Assembly (NCBI GenBank): GCA_025201845.1
Contig: MU603951.1
Location: 79,235 to 143,234 of the forward strand
DNA from: Martensiomyces pterosporus
Lineage: Eukaryota; Kickxellomycota; Kickxellomycetes; Kickxellales; Kickxellaceae
Length of the DNA: 64,000 nt
Direction of reading: 5' to 3'
Under the pieces are notes generated by a model. It was not told the DNA's origin and made no database searches. It saw only the letters and a list, made by a program, of their open reading frames with translations. The position numbers and the translations under genes are program-made. This document shows, one piece after another, positions 18,872-30,099 of this stretch (positions are counted from its first letter, which is position 1; the number at the start of each line of letters is the position of its first letter).

Positions 18872-21835
18872 ATGATTCCCGCAACTCGCAATGGGCTACT
18901 GCTCATTGGCGTGCTGTTCCACGTTGTGTATCTGTGGAGCATCTTTGACATCTACTTCCGCTCGCCGCTCGTGCACGGCATGACCCCGCACAGGGTTGAG
19001 CTCAAGCCGCCAGCAAAGCGGCTGGTGCTCTTTGTGGCCGACGGGCTGCGCGCCGACAAGATATACGAGCCCCACCTCAACATCACGACCAACGCTGTCG
19101 AGGAGCTTGCGCCCTACCTGCTTGGAAAGATCAGAACAGAGGCGTCATGGGGCGTGTCGCACACCCGCGTCCCCACCGAGAGCCGCCCTGGCCATGTCGC
19201 TGCGATTGCCGGCTTTTACGAGGACGTTAGTGCTGTGACTAAGGGCTGGAAGATGAACCCTGTCGAGTTTGATTCGGTGTTCAACGAGAGCCGCCACACG
19301 TGGTCCTTTGGCTCGCCCGATATTCTGCCCATGTTCGCCCACGGCGCATCGGACAGCTCGCGCGTCGACACCTTTATGTACCCACCAGAGTTCGAGGACT
19401 TTTCGGGAAACGGCGATCGCCTGGATACCTGGGTGTTCAACGAGGCAGACACGTTCTTTGGCAACGCGTCGCAGCCCGGATCAGCCCTGCATGTGCAGAT
19501 GCACGAGGACCAAATCGTGTTTTTCTTCCACCTGCTTGGAATCGACACCAACGGACACGCCTCCAAGCCCTACTCGGACCAGTACCTTGGCAATATCCGG
19601 TACATTGACCGCGGGATCAAGCGTCTTGTCGAGCAATTCGAGTCGTACTACGGCAACGACGGCCAGACCGCCTACGTGTTTACTGCAGACCACGGCATGA
19701 ACGACCGTGGCGCGCACGGCGATGGCCACCCAGACAACACCCGCACGCCGCTGATTGCCTGGGGCGCAGGCGTCGCAAAGACCACGCCTGTTTCTGCTGG
19801 CCAGACTGCTGCTGGGCACGACGACTTTTCAGAGCCATGGGAGCTCAGCCAGTACGAGCGCAAGGACGTCAACCAGGCTGACATTGCTCCACTGATGGCC
19901 TCGCTCATCGGGCTCAACTTCCCGCTCAACTCTGTGGGCACGCTGCCTCTTTCCTATCTCGACGCTACACCAGAGTTCCGTGCTCGTGCTGCGCTGGTAA
20001 ACGCCCTGCAGGTCCTTGAGCAGTACCGCGTCAAGCACGACGAGAAGAAGCACACGGAGATGTTCTTCAAGCCCTACGCACCCATGCACGAGTCGACCAG
20101 CACGCCCGAGCAGACCCTCGCACGCATCCGCCAGCTCATCGATATGCGCCGCTACGACGACGCTGTGACCGAGTGTTCTGCCTTGATCAAGCTTTGCTTG
20201 GAGGGCCTGCGCTACTTCCAGCGGTACGACTGGCTCCTTCTGCGGACCATTGTTGCCATGGGGTACCTGGGCTGGATCTTCTACAGCCTGTTGTTTATCT
20301 TCAAGGCCTATGTTCTGCCCCGTCCCGCTGCGGTCCCTGGCAGCCAGGACCCTTACCGCTCGTCCAGCTCGTCGCTGCTCACTGTGCTTGGATCCGTTCT
20401 GTTTGTGGCCTTTTCGCTGATGTTCTACAGACAGCAGTCGCCGGCAATGTACTACGCCTACACCGCATTCCCCATGTACTTCTGGACGGAGATTCTGCAG
20501 CAGACGCCGCTGATTCAGATGGTCGTTGTCAGCTACACCCGCTTGTCTGTTCGCTGGCGCCCCATCGCCTTTGTGCTGGTCTACGTTTTGATTCTCGAGG
20601 CCCTGGTCTACGCATACTTTGACCGCCGCATCTACTCTTTGGCCTTTGGCTTCCTAGCCGTCGTCTGGCCACTCTCGGTGTCGGCCAGGTTCCGCCGGCA
20701 GCACACCAAGCTGCTTGGCCTGTGGGTGGCTTTCTGCCTTTTGACGTCAACCTTCACCCTGCTCCCGGTCGAGCGCAACGACGACCTGGGCCTTGTCGCT
20801 GCTGGTGGTGTGCTCATCACGCTGAGCGGCTTCGTTGCCTGGCACTTTAGCGACTCGTTCGTACTGGCGCCGCCTGGCGTGTCGGGCGCTCGTGCGCGCG
20901 AGTCAATTGCCTTTGACAAGACCGTCATTCTTGCTGAGACCCTCTTGGTCGGCATTGCCACGTTCCTCGGCCCTGTGACGTCGATCGAAACTAAGAACCG
21001 CGGGTCGCTGCCCCGGCTGCACCAGTTTGGGTGCTGGGCTGTCCTCGCTGTGTCATCCCTTCTGCCCTTCCTCCAAGGGTCAAGGCTCAACAGGGGTGCC
21101 CGCGATCAGCACTACCTTTACAGGCTGGTTACGATCTACCTGGCGTTCGCGACGCCGTTTGTTCTGCTCACAATCTCGTACGAGAGCATATTCTACTTCT
21201 CCTACTCCGCTGTCCTCCTTCTGTGGCTCGCCATTGAGCGTGCGCTTTATTACGAGCAAGCCGAGAACCAGCTCCTGGCCCCTGCCGAGCAAACCAGACT
21301 GTCGGATCTTTCGCCCCACCGGTCCGTGTCCGCTGGCAGCCATGTCTTCGACACCGGACGCAGCCTTGGGATGAGCGACATGCGCACAGGCATCATGTTC
21401 CTGTTCTTCGTCAACGTGGCGTTCTTCGGAACCGGCAACGTGGCGTCTTTGGCGTCGTTCTCGATCGACTCCGTGTACCGCCTGATCACCGTGTTTGACC
21501 CGTTCCTGATGAGCACCCTGCTGCTATTCAAGATCTTCATTCCGTTCTTCATGGTCTCAGCCGTGTTTGGCGTGCTTAACCGCAGCCTGGAGCTGCCGCC
21601 ATTCAGCCTGTTCCTGTTTGTGCTGAGCACCACGGATGTGATGACTGTCAACTTCTTCTTCTTGGTCCGGGACGACGGCAGCTGGCTGGACATTGGAATG
21701 AGCATCAGCCATTTCTGCATCTCTGGTCTGTTCGTCCTGTTCACCATTGTGCTATTTGTGCTGAGCCACGCGCTGGTCGGAAAGGTTCTTATTCCTGCTG
21801 CCAGCAGCAGCAAGGCATCCAAAAAGGCTCGCTAG
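18872..21835 (+). CDS. MCD4: GPI ethanolamine phosphate transferase 1 (Mcd4/PIG-N)
   Basis: A 987-residue ER membrane enzyme that adds ethanolamine phosphate to the first mannose of the GPI precursor. A signal-anchor helix lies at residues 5-24. The luminal alkaline-phosphatase-like catalytic domain carries the metal-binding start FVADGLRAD (about 52-60) and the block with the presumed catalytic threonine, SWGVSHTRVPTESRPGHVA. Further downstream come FHLLGIDTNGHASKP and TADHGMNDRGAHGDG (about 270-285). From about residue 445 the protein has a dozen or more hydrophobic helices, as in PIG-N. The length is close to yeast Mcd4 (919) and human PIG-N (931). All expected metal ligands appear intact. 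It is a single exon. The preceding region is shared with the Pfa4-like gene. Confidence 0.96.
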   Translation: MIPATRNGLLLIGVLFHVVYLWSIFDIYFRSPLVHGMTPHRVELKPPAKRLVLFVADGLRADKIYEPHLNITTNAVEELAPYLLGKIRTEASWGVSHTRVPTESRPGHVAAIAGFYEDVSAVTKGWKMNPVEFDSVFNESRHTWSFGSPDILPMFAHGASDSSRVDTFMYPPEFEDFSGNGDRLDTWVFNEADTFFGNASQPGSALHVQMHEDQIVFFFHLLGIDTNGHASKPYSDQYLGNIRYIDRGIKRLVEQFESYYGNDGQTAYVFTADHGMNDRGAHGDGHPDNTRTPLIAWGAGVAKTTPVSAGQTAAGHDDFSEPWELSQYERKDVNQADIAPLMASLIGLNFPLNSVGTLPLSYLDATPEFRARAALVNALQVLEQYRVKHDEKKHTEMFFKPYAPMHESTSTPEQTLARIRQLIDMRRYDDAVTECSALIKLCLEGLRYFQRYDWLLLRTIVAMGYLGWIFYSLLFIFKAYVLPRPAAVPGSQDPYRSSSSSLLTVLGSVLFVAFSLMFYRQQSPAMYYAYTAFPMYFWTEILQQTPLIQMVVVSYTRLSVRWRPIAFVLVYVLILEALVYAYFDRRIYSLAFGFLAVVWPLSVSARFRRQHTKLLGLWVAFCLLTSTFTLLPVERNDDLGLVAAGGVLITLSGFVAWHFSDSFVLAPPGVSGARARESIAFDKTVILAETLLVGIATFLGPVTSIETKNRGSLPRLHQFGCWAVLAVSSLLPFLQGSRLNRGARDQHYLYRLVTIYLAFATPFVLLTISYESIFYFSYSAVLLLWLAIERALYYEQAENQLLAPAEQTRLSDLSPHRSVSAGSHVFDTGRSLGMSDMRTGIMFLFFVNVAFFGTGNVASLASFSIDSVYRLITVFDPFLMSTLLLFKIFIPFFMVSAVFGVLNRSLELPPFSLFLFVLSTTDVMTVNFFFLVRDDGSWLDIGMSISHFCISGLFVLFTIVLFVLSHALVGKVLIPAASSSKASKKAR

Positions 21836-22037
21836 ATACTCCTCTCTTCCTTACACTCGCTCTTAATATTCTAGAACCGCCACATCTCTCTCACCCTGCT
21901 CCAGCAAGCAGCCAAAACAAACAATGGTACGCACATGACTCTAGCAAGCTCATGCGAATTGTGCAAGAGCGGCGCTAATGGCTGAAATAGTAAGCAAGAT
22001 ATGCAATGGCCGCTAGGGGGGCTCGATGCTGGACCAG

Positions 22038-22798
22038 CTAGCCCTCGTTTGCTGGTGCTCTTGACTCCTTAATGGCATCCCGCAGCGACGAGTCAATGTC
22101 CTCGCCATTGTCAAACCTCTCGATCAGAGCCTTGCTGATCTTCGTCGGCGTGTGTCCATGGTCAATGCCCCACTTCTCCATATCCTTGCCCAGCACCTGC
22201 ATCAGTATGCTACTCAGCGCCAAGGTCTCTTGCGCGAGCTCTTCGAATTCCAGCCTCAGTAGATCCCTCTCCTCCCTTAGCTTGCTCATCGCCTCTCCCT
22301 GCTCAACGATATCCTTTTCCAAGGAATCAAGGCGATCGTCCACGGCATTTCTTTGCCGCTGCGCCTGATTGCGACTCCGCAGCTGCTCGGCAAATATCAG
22401 CGAGACTGCCACGCCGAATATGAATGCCTCGCCAAGGAAGTTGGCACCTGCGTCCACGGCCCGAGCGTCGTTGAGCGGGCGGATCTTCTCCTTTTTGTAG
22501 CCCAGCACCTTCATCTTCCAGTTCATCTCGGTGCGGTGTGCCAGCTGGGCCACATTGATGCAGAGCGAGCGGAAGAACTCGTGCGATTTGGCCTGCTGCT
22601 TTAGCGCATTCGCGACTATATAAACAAAAGGACAGAGGAGCATAGCAAGTGTAGAAGAGGGCCTGGGTGAGTAAGCGCGCTTGTGCTGGCACTGCTCCCT
22701 GCGCTTGCTCCAGCAGCCTTGTTCCTTCTTCACTCGTCTGGCATACCCGGCTTTGATAGTGTGCGGAATAACAGCGATGCAATCTTGAACTGGCTCAT
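22038..22798 (-). CDS. OPA3: OPA3-like mitochondrial protein, two exons
   Basis: The model is complement(22038-22615, 22747-22798), 209 residues. Exon 1 (52 bases) encodes MSQFKIASLLFRTLSKP. The intron begins GTATGC at 22746 and ends TATATAG at 22616. Exon 2 continues VANALKQQAKSHEFFRS, which joins to the classic OPA3 N-terminus. A central block LGANFLGEAFIF-like (here AGANFLGEAFIFGVAVSLIF) is a membrane helix, followed by a coiled coil of about 70 residues. OPA3 proteins sit in mitochondrial membranes and affect mitochondrial shape and lipid metabolism in animals; the fungal role is poorly known. An unspliced reading starts at a spurious Met inside the intron and gives a false N-terminus. 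Confidence 0.88.
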
Positions 22799-23356
22799 TG
22801 CTGCTAACAACGTAGATATTGGAAGTAGGCGACTAGGTATGCGGAAACGAAAGAGCACCGGCTGACGAAAGGCGAGGCTGGCAGCACTCTCCTGCTCAAG
22901 CAGTCACACCCCGCGCCAAGACGATCTCAGTAATAAGCTGCAGCGCAAGCATGACGCCGGCTCGGCTCGGCAGCCAGAGCGTTATCTGAACGGCGACCCT
23001 GAGGCTTGAAGTGAGCAGGAAAAAATGGACCGGCTCGCCTTTCGCTATCTCTAAACGAATCCAGCCCACGCGCTGGGCCGGTCTTCTACTCTCCTGCTTT
23101 GTTGAATTCGCCAAAGTAACCTGCCTCTATTCTTTCTTTATTTCGATTCTGTAAAAGGTGAGGGAAATCGAGGATTCAGCTAGCAGACGACACAGGTTCC
23201 AAGGCGCAGGCGCAGGCGCTGGCCGCTATGGCTGGCTGCAAGGAGCGGGTTTCCTTGGGCAGTGAATCAGCACCAAGGCTCTCAGCTCTAATTTGCCCGA
23301 TTGCTATTTATCTCGTTTTTTGTGTATGCTGTGTAGAAGGGACATTGCTACTGGAA
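22799..23356. promoter_or_regulatory. Divergent promoter region, OPA3 / ATP3
   Basis: This 558-base stretch lies between the starts of two nuclear genes for mitochondrial proteins. There is no strong TATA. I see no gene within it. Confidence 0.6.
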
Positions 23357-24449
23357 ATGTTTGCTCGCTCGGCTATCGCTACCCGTTCCGCGGCTCCTGC
23401 TCTCAAGTAAGTTGAATCCAGAATCCAGCGGGCGCCTCAATTTGGGACGCGTGCCCACAGCTAGTAACGCCGAGTGCGCTGCTGTGCAAAAGACACCGGG
23501 AGCTCCTTCCTGCTCTTCCAATTGAGCGCGCGGCAGCCAGAAAATAGCAAGAGAGATGCTAAATTTGGTGCCACAAATTTGCCAATCCCCCCCCCCAATG
23601 GCTGCTTGTTTTTTATGTAGCGTCGCTGGCCAATCTCGTAACATGGCCACGCTCAAGGAGATTCAGACCCGCCTGAAGTCGGTCACCAACATCTCCAAGA
23701 TCACTGCGTCGATGAAGATGATTGCCTCGACCAAGACCACTCGTGCTCAGCGCGCCATGAACGTTGCGCGCACGTACGGCCAGGTCTCGAACGACTTTGC
23801 TAAGCAGGCTGACGCTAAGAAGGCGGAGGGTGCTAAGGAGCTCCTTATCACGGTGTCCTCCGACAAGGGTCTTTGCGGCGGCATCCACTCGTCCCTTGCC
23901 CGCTACTCGCGCAAGTACCTTGCCGAGAACCCCGAGGCCCCTGCTGTGATCCTCGGCGACAAGGCTAAGGCGCAGATCCAGCGTGTCTACCCCGGCAACA
24001 TCCAGTACAGCTTCAACCAGATCGGATCCACCATCCCCACCTTTGAGGAGACCTCGACTATCGCCAGCACCATCCTGAACGACAAGTCGATCGAGTTTGA
24101 CAACGCCAAGCTTGTGTACAACAAGTTTGTCAGTGCCATCGCCTTCGAGTCCGACGTCATTGATGTGTACCCTATCAGCCAGATCGTCGAGGCCCCCAAC
24201 TTCACCGCCTACGAGTACCAGGACGAGATTCTTGAGAACCTCAACGAGTTCCTCTTCGCCAACAGCCTCCACTGGGCCCTTGTCGAGGGACACGCCGCCG
24301 AGATGGCCGCCAAGCGCACTGCTATGGAGAACGCCACCAAGAACGCCGGAGACATGATCCAGAAGCTCACTCTCCAGTACAACCGCGGTCGCCAGGCTGT
24401 TATCACCAACGAGCTTATCGACATTATCACTGGTGCCTCTGCTCTCTAA
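23357..24449 (+). CDS. ATP3: F1F0 ATP synthase subunit gamma, mitochondrial, two exons
   Basis: The model joins 23357-23406 and 23621-24449 (292 residues). Exon 1 encodes a basic, Ala-rich presequence (MFARSAIATRSAAPAL). The intron runs from GTAAGT (23407) to TATGTAG (ending 23620). Exon 2 gives NVAGQSRNMATLKEIQTRLK and the full gamma subunit. The N-terminal helix LKSVTNISKITASMKMIAST and the C-terminal helix (LTLQYNRGRQAVITNELIDI) form the rotor shaft. Between them is SSDKGLCGGIHS, a hallmark of the family. Gamma turns inside the alpha3-beta3 ring and couples proton flow to ATP synthesis. Codons end strongly in C or G, as in other highly expressed genes here. The protein length is normal. 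Confidence 0.96.
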
Positions 24450-25787
24450 GCGTCGCTTTTTTCTACCTCCCTTTTCTATCTCCTGCCAGCATATTGACCT
24501 GCGCCTCTGACATTGGATTTTGACCGGCTGTGTTTAGAAAACGCGCACCATCTACACTGTTCCTGCACACCACCACGTCTTCAAACGCACCTTTGCCTCC
24601 GTTTCTGGGTGCATGTTGTCACATACACACATTGAAATACATGGGGCTGGCCTGCCGTGTTTGGCTTTTGATTGAATGGATGACCAAGCTGACTGCATGC
24701 CGCCTTCCATGGCGCACATGCGGCGTCGCAATTCGTTGTGGGCGATTGGTGGCATTCTTTTGTGTTGCGCGCAAAGCGTAAACAAGCTCCTGCTTGACTG
24801 GAGCGATTTCTACCTGTAAAAACGGGATGAACCACCACGTTTGCACGTAGAACAGCCTCGCCCGCGCGAGCAAGCGCTGCGCAGAGTGCTAGCGGTGCTG
24901 TTTGAAGTCGGGCGGGCGTGGCTGAGGGGCGGAGAGTGGGATCCGTGGCAGAATAGCGATGCAGACGATGGCCATTGTGTCGCAGAATGCTGCTCTGCAT
25001 TGTAGCCTCTTCCTTCTGTTGGTGCTGGTCGCAGGGGCGACGCAGCATGTGCCAGGAGAGGTGGGATGAATGCGCTCCCCTCCCCTCCTCACATCACTTC
25101 GCACTCCGCTCTGCTACAGCCAGCGAGTCTGCACCGGCAAGTGAGGGGTGGACATTATTTTGGCTGCTGTTTTTTTTTCATTAGCCCCGAGTCAGCAAAA
25201 AATCGGCATATTCGCCTTCTCTCTCGCTGAGCGCACTCAGCGTTATTGCATTTAGGCACATGCTGAAAACAGACATGGCTGGTGGCATTTTGCCGAGCCC
25301 CCTCCACTATTTAACCCATCGCACATCCCTTCTGCCCCCGCTGTCTCACACCCAAGTGCCTCCTTTTCTCTCCTCTCCTGTTGCCCCCCATTCGGCGAGA
25401 CTGCTACCTCATCCATCCTTTCTGCTGGCCGCTTCCACAGCCTATTATCTATTGATTAGCTCGCTGCATCAGCACCCCGCTCCTTTGCCGTTCGCTTGAC
25501 ACCAGCTATCTGGCCACCCCGTTCGCTGCACTGGTTGGCAGAGCTCCCTGCTACGACTATATCTGGCTGCTGACGCTGACTGCCTCGATATCATCGGCCC
25601 ACAGCCGCAGCTCCGTGATCCACTCAATCCTCGATCGCAAAGGCATAGCCATCGCTACTTGGGCTGCACACTTTGGTTCTGCCTGCAAAGCTACAGCTGG
25701 GTGTCCATTCCTCTTTTTCGTGTTACTCTATAATCAGCCAAGCACAGCAGGCAGGCGAGCACCAGCAGAGCATTCTCACATTCAGCA
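24450..25787. other. 1.3-kb intergenic region between ATP3 and GDE1
   Basis: This region holds the ATP3 3' flank and the GDE1 promoter. It contains a T-run near 25169-25178 and a pyrimidine-rich stretch at about 25300-25500 typical of fungal promoters. Open frames are short and unremarkable. No RNA gene was recognised. Confidence 0.5.
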
Positions 25788-28700
25788 ATGGTGGGGGCAA
25801 AGTTTGACCAGTACCTGCTTGGGCCTCGTTTTTACAGGTAAGCGCGGTGCTTTCTTATGTAAGAGAGACGTCGATGCACGTTTATGTAGGCGTGTGCATC
25901 AAGCCAACATGCTCTTATCGCGTAGCAGCTCTCAAGAACCCTGCTGAAGGATGGGCTTCGTTGTGTAGGCTGGAGTTTGAGCGGTCTGTCGCTATGCGCA
26001 GGCTTGCCCTACAGCAATATCCGCTTGAGCTAGCGGATGTGAGCAAAGGTACACACACACACACCACACTCGGGCACGGGGATAGGTGGCTTTCTGTGTT
26101 TTTGAGGTGGTTTTAATTAGGCCATATATGTGGGTGTTGGTTGTGCGATGCCGTGAATGCGGGCGAGAGCGCCGATTTTGCCTTCTCATTGTTTCTGCGA
26201 TGATCAACATATTGCCATGTATACACTGCGCAAATGGAGATGGCGGGTTGCATCGATGATGCGTATGTGTATACGCGTGTCCCCACGCCAAATATTCTCA
26301 CTTTCGGGTAGATAGGATGCATGTGCACATACACGATGGGAGTGATGGCGGGGAGGCTGTGTCGTCCAGCATACCAATTAATGCATGTGTGCATATTTCG
26401 TTTGTTGCGCAGCATAGACATTGTGCGTACTATGGAAAGCGTTGTCAAGGCCACAATGGACTACTCGGAGGAGCTGGCTATTGAGGCCCGCAAAGTGTCG
26501 ACCTACCTGAAGGCTGTGGACATGGTGGTGTCGTCCTCGCGCATCAGCCAAATCTCCGAGCTGATTGAGGGGCTTGAGTGCACCGTCCAGAGGCTGATTC
26601 GGTATGGGTGGCTGGTCGAGCGCGAGTGGAACACCTATGTCCGGACGCATGCTCCCGGATCCGAGAATTCGCGCAGAAGCTCGCGCATGGGTGTGTTCCC
26701 AACGAACTACCTGCGCAGTCTGGGCACCTGGCACATGGTCCTTGCCAATGCGATTACGAGGACTCGCTTCCGCTCAGGCGAAGCGGGCTACAGTGGCTCG
26801 GTGCACGCTATGGACAGTGGCCTGCCGTGGAAGGCCATGGGCGTCATGTACACCCTCAACCCCACCCACTGGAGCAGTGGCTACCTTCTGGAGAAGGCCA
26901 AGGCCGAAAGAGCCAAGGGGAAAAAGCCCGACCCGTGGCTGGACGCTGTTCCTCAGGTCACAAGCGCTCGCCCGGGCCACAGGTCATGCACCCAGTCCAC
27001 CGACATCAGACGGCGCAACCCGTTCCACTACGCAGCCCAGCAGCCATCAGATCTTATTTGGCTGAGGCGGTTCCAGTACCTCGACCGGCAGGACACGCAG
27101 CAGAAGAGCGAGACTGCACGCCTCGCGCCTCTGGCCGCACCCGACCTCTTTGGCTTTACGCCGCTGACTGTGGCAGCCAAGCACGGCAATCTGGGTGCAG
27201 TCAAGTATATCGTCGAAGAGGCAGGCGTCGATGCGGTGTGCGACACGCTGGTGGACGCCGCGGTCTTTGCTTTTGCCGAGGGACACCACGAGTGCCTGGC
27301 CCCAATCATAAACAGGATGGTGGCGTTCCCCGAGAAAGTTGCGCTAGTTATCCGCCTTTCCATGTTCTATGGCTTTGAGCAGCTCATTGACAGAGTCGTC
27401 TGCGCTTCCAAGGAGTCTGGCGACGATGCGCTTGCTGCAGTGGACGCGGTGTTGGAGAAGACCATCCGCAAAAATGGCGAGTGCTCGGTGCACCACCTGG
27501 CAGCCCTGAACGGCAAGGCGAGCATGATCAAGTATGCGGTAGGCAGGCTTGTGTCTGGCTCAGCTGCCTATGGCCCGCACGAAAGAAACAGCGCGGGCCT
27601 GACGCCACTCGACATCGCCAACTACTTTGGGTACCGCGAGTGTGCGGAGGCTCTCATTGGCACCTACCCTTCTGGGTTCCCGCCAGCACCCAAGGCATTG
27701 GACCCCAGGGACGCTGTGCTGCAACCCAGGCCGTTCACGCCGAACGGGGGCGGGTTTAGTGCGCCGCCCGAGGAGACATACGCCGTGTTTGTGACGCTGG
27801 GGACGAACGACACGCGTCGGTTCTCGGCGATGCCGCCAATTTCGCTTGATGCTGAGGCTGTGGGGAGCCTCTTTGACGAGAGCGCGCTGCCGCGCTCAAC
27901 CCACCTCCTTCTGCGCATTGACTCGGAGCAAGGCATGGAGACAAACAATGACAACGGGTGGCTAGTCGATGTGTCCACGATGCTGGACGACCCAACAATG
28001 TCGACGTGCACTTGGCAGCCGCCAGCACACTTTTACACGGTGTATCCCGAAAGACTTGTGCTCAAGCTGGAGCTCATTGCGCTGGTTGACCAGGCGCTGA
28101 GCCCCTTTGCAAGCGACAACAAGGTCATTGCGCACGCGGCGCTTACCATACCAACAAGCTACATCCCGAGCAGCAGCGAGCTTGGCCCTGGCCGCTACGC
28201 TCCTGTGTGCTCCAACACCAGCAACTACCTCCATGCAGTGTTTCTCTCATCAAGTTCGGGCGACATTGTTGGCGAGGCGAATCTCGAGGTCGTCGTTGCC
28301 ACGCCATATATGCACAGAGGCCTGAGCTCTGGAGGCATGTCATCCGGCAGCAGCGCTCCCATGCTGTCTCCCCAAAGCGGAAACACATCGGATGGGCAAG
28401 CCAGCAGTGGCAGCGACCGCTTTGTTGGCAAGATAAACGACCGTGTTGCTACCGCTGCCCACCTCGCCATCAACGGGGGCGGTCGCTGGGACATGGCGCC
28501 CTGGTACGTGGAGGGCCAAACCCTCGTGTACGGCCATCGTGGGTCGGGCATGAACGTTGCTCCCGAAAGCAGGGCATGCAGGCTTCAGCTGGGAGAAAAC
28601 ACTGTGCTGTCGATGGAGCAGGCAGTCAAAGATGGGGCGTTTGCAGTCGAGTTTGATGTGCAGCTGACTAGAGACATGGCGCCGGTCATTTACCACGACT

Positions 28701-29599
28701 GGAATGTCTCGGAGACCGGGATGGATATCCCAGTCAATGCACTGACGCTGAGCCAGTTTCTGTCCCACGGCCCACGCAGCAAGCGCTTGTCGCGCTCTCG
28801 GTCGTGCAGCAGCCTCGGAGAGGCAACCAGCAGCAGTAGCAGCAGCGGTGCAGCAGCGTCGATGGCAAACTCGGCAAGTACAGTGCAGGCGCCGTTTGCA
28901 ACGCTGAGGGACCTGTTCGAGTCGCTGCCGGAGAGCGTTGGATTCGATATCGAGATCAAGTACCCTATGGCCGACGAGGCCGACGAGGCAGGGGTCTGCA
29001 CAAGCTTTGAAATGAACCTCTTTGTGGACCAGATCCTCGACGTTGTGCTGAGCTACACAAGCCCGCCGCACTTGGCATCCTCGGCGCTCCCGCCGTCAAG
29101 GTCGCAGCGCTCAGGCGGCCCGTCTCTGGCTACGCCGCTCTCGCCAGGCCATGCTGCAAATGCAGGGCCGACTGGCGAGCCGAGCGAGGGGATGTGGAGG
29201 CGCAGGCCTATCGTGTTTACGTCGTTCCACCCAGACATCTGCCTGCTGCTGGCACACAAGGTCAGCGGCAGGTTCCCCATCATGCTTCTTACCGACGCCG
29301 GCATGTCACGCATGGCGGACTGCCGATGCAACAGCCTCAATGCAGCGGTGAAGCTGTGCAAATGGATGGGCCTGTCGGGCATCGTGTCGCATGTGTCGCC
29401 GATTGCCGAGTCTCCGCGAGTCGCATTCCTGGTTCGCCGCCATGAGCTGGCCCTGGGGACATACGGAAAGCTGAACAACCAGGCAAGATACGTCCGCCTG
29501 CAAAAGCTCTATGGCGTCGATGTTGTGATAGCTGATGATGTGCCAGCAGCGCTTGCAGCCCTGAGCCCTGCTGCTGGTGCAGCGCGGCCAGTGGCGTAG
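25788..29599 (+). CDS. GDE1: Glycerophosphocholine phosphodiesterase, Gde1 family (ankyrin + GDPD), N-terminus uncertain
   Basis: The model joins 25788-25837, 25969-26048 and 26418-29599 (1103 residues). Phases close, with donors GTAAGC and GTACAC and acceptors TGTAG and CATAG. The large exon is secure; the two small exons are tentative. About residues 60-110 contain a helix RISQISELIEGLECTVQRLI that resembles the end of an SPX domain, but a full SPX domain is not seen. Ankyrin repeats follow (FGFTPLTVAAKHGN near 285; GLTPLDIANYFGYREC near 435), then a beta-rich region. The GDPD catalytic domain starts near residue 750: YGHRGSG, GENTVLSMEQAV, EFDVQLTRD and YHDW supply the expected His, Glu, Asp and His. 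It is interrupted by Ser-rich inserts. The enzyme cuts glycerophosphocholine to choline and glycerol-3-phosphate in the cytosol. SPX parts usually sense inositol pyrophosphates and phosphate. Confidence 0.85.
26050..26064. repeat. Short AC repeat at GDE1 intron 2 donor
   Basis: A (AC)7-type tract starting within the presumed GTACAC donor of the second GDE1 intron. Confidence 0.8.
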
Positions 29600-30099
29600 C
29601 AAGCATGTGAAAATAAATCCCCTGCCACCTCCTGTCCTGGCTGCTCTGATGGCCCCTCCCTGCAGCACGTTCGTATTACACTGGGTGCTCGCTCCCTCGG
29701 CCAGCGCAGTTGGGGAGGGATAGAAAGAGCAGCCCGCTTCTGTGCAAAAACAGCAGGCCCCGAGTCTGGAGTGGCTCGAGCAGTCACACTCGGCGAGCCG
29801 CCGCTGCACTTCTCTCCATGCCGTGCAGGCAGAAGCAGAGCAGGCGCGGGCGAAGCAAAAAGCGAGTCACGGAAAGATTGCCCAATCCACGTCCACTCGA
29901 CCCCCCAAAATTTTTTATCTGAGCGTAATCGCTGGCAGGCTGATGCTACCTCAAGGGGCCCAAAAGGAACGTCGGGCGCGGCTGCGACACAGCAGCTATC
30001 GCCCAACATATTCAGCCCGGCAGCGGCTATCTCTCCTCCTCGCACCTCTGCTCTTTATTCCTTCCTTTTCACATACTGTAATAGAGACGTAGCTCAGCC
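29600..30099. other. Intergenic region upstream of the phosphate carrier gene
   Basis: 500 bases with the GDE1 3' flank (AATAAA near 29611) and the promoter of the phosphate carrier, including a CT-rich stretch at about 30030-30075. No gene is seen. Confidence 0.55.
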
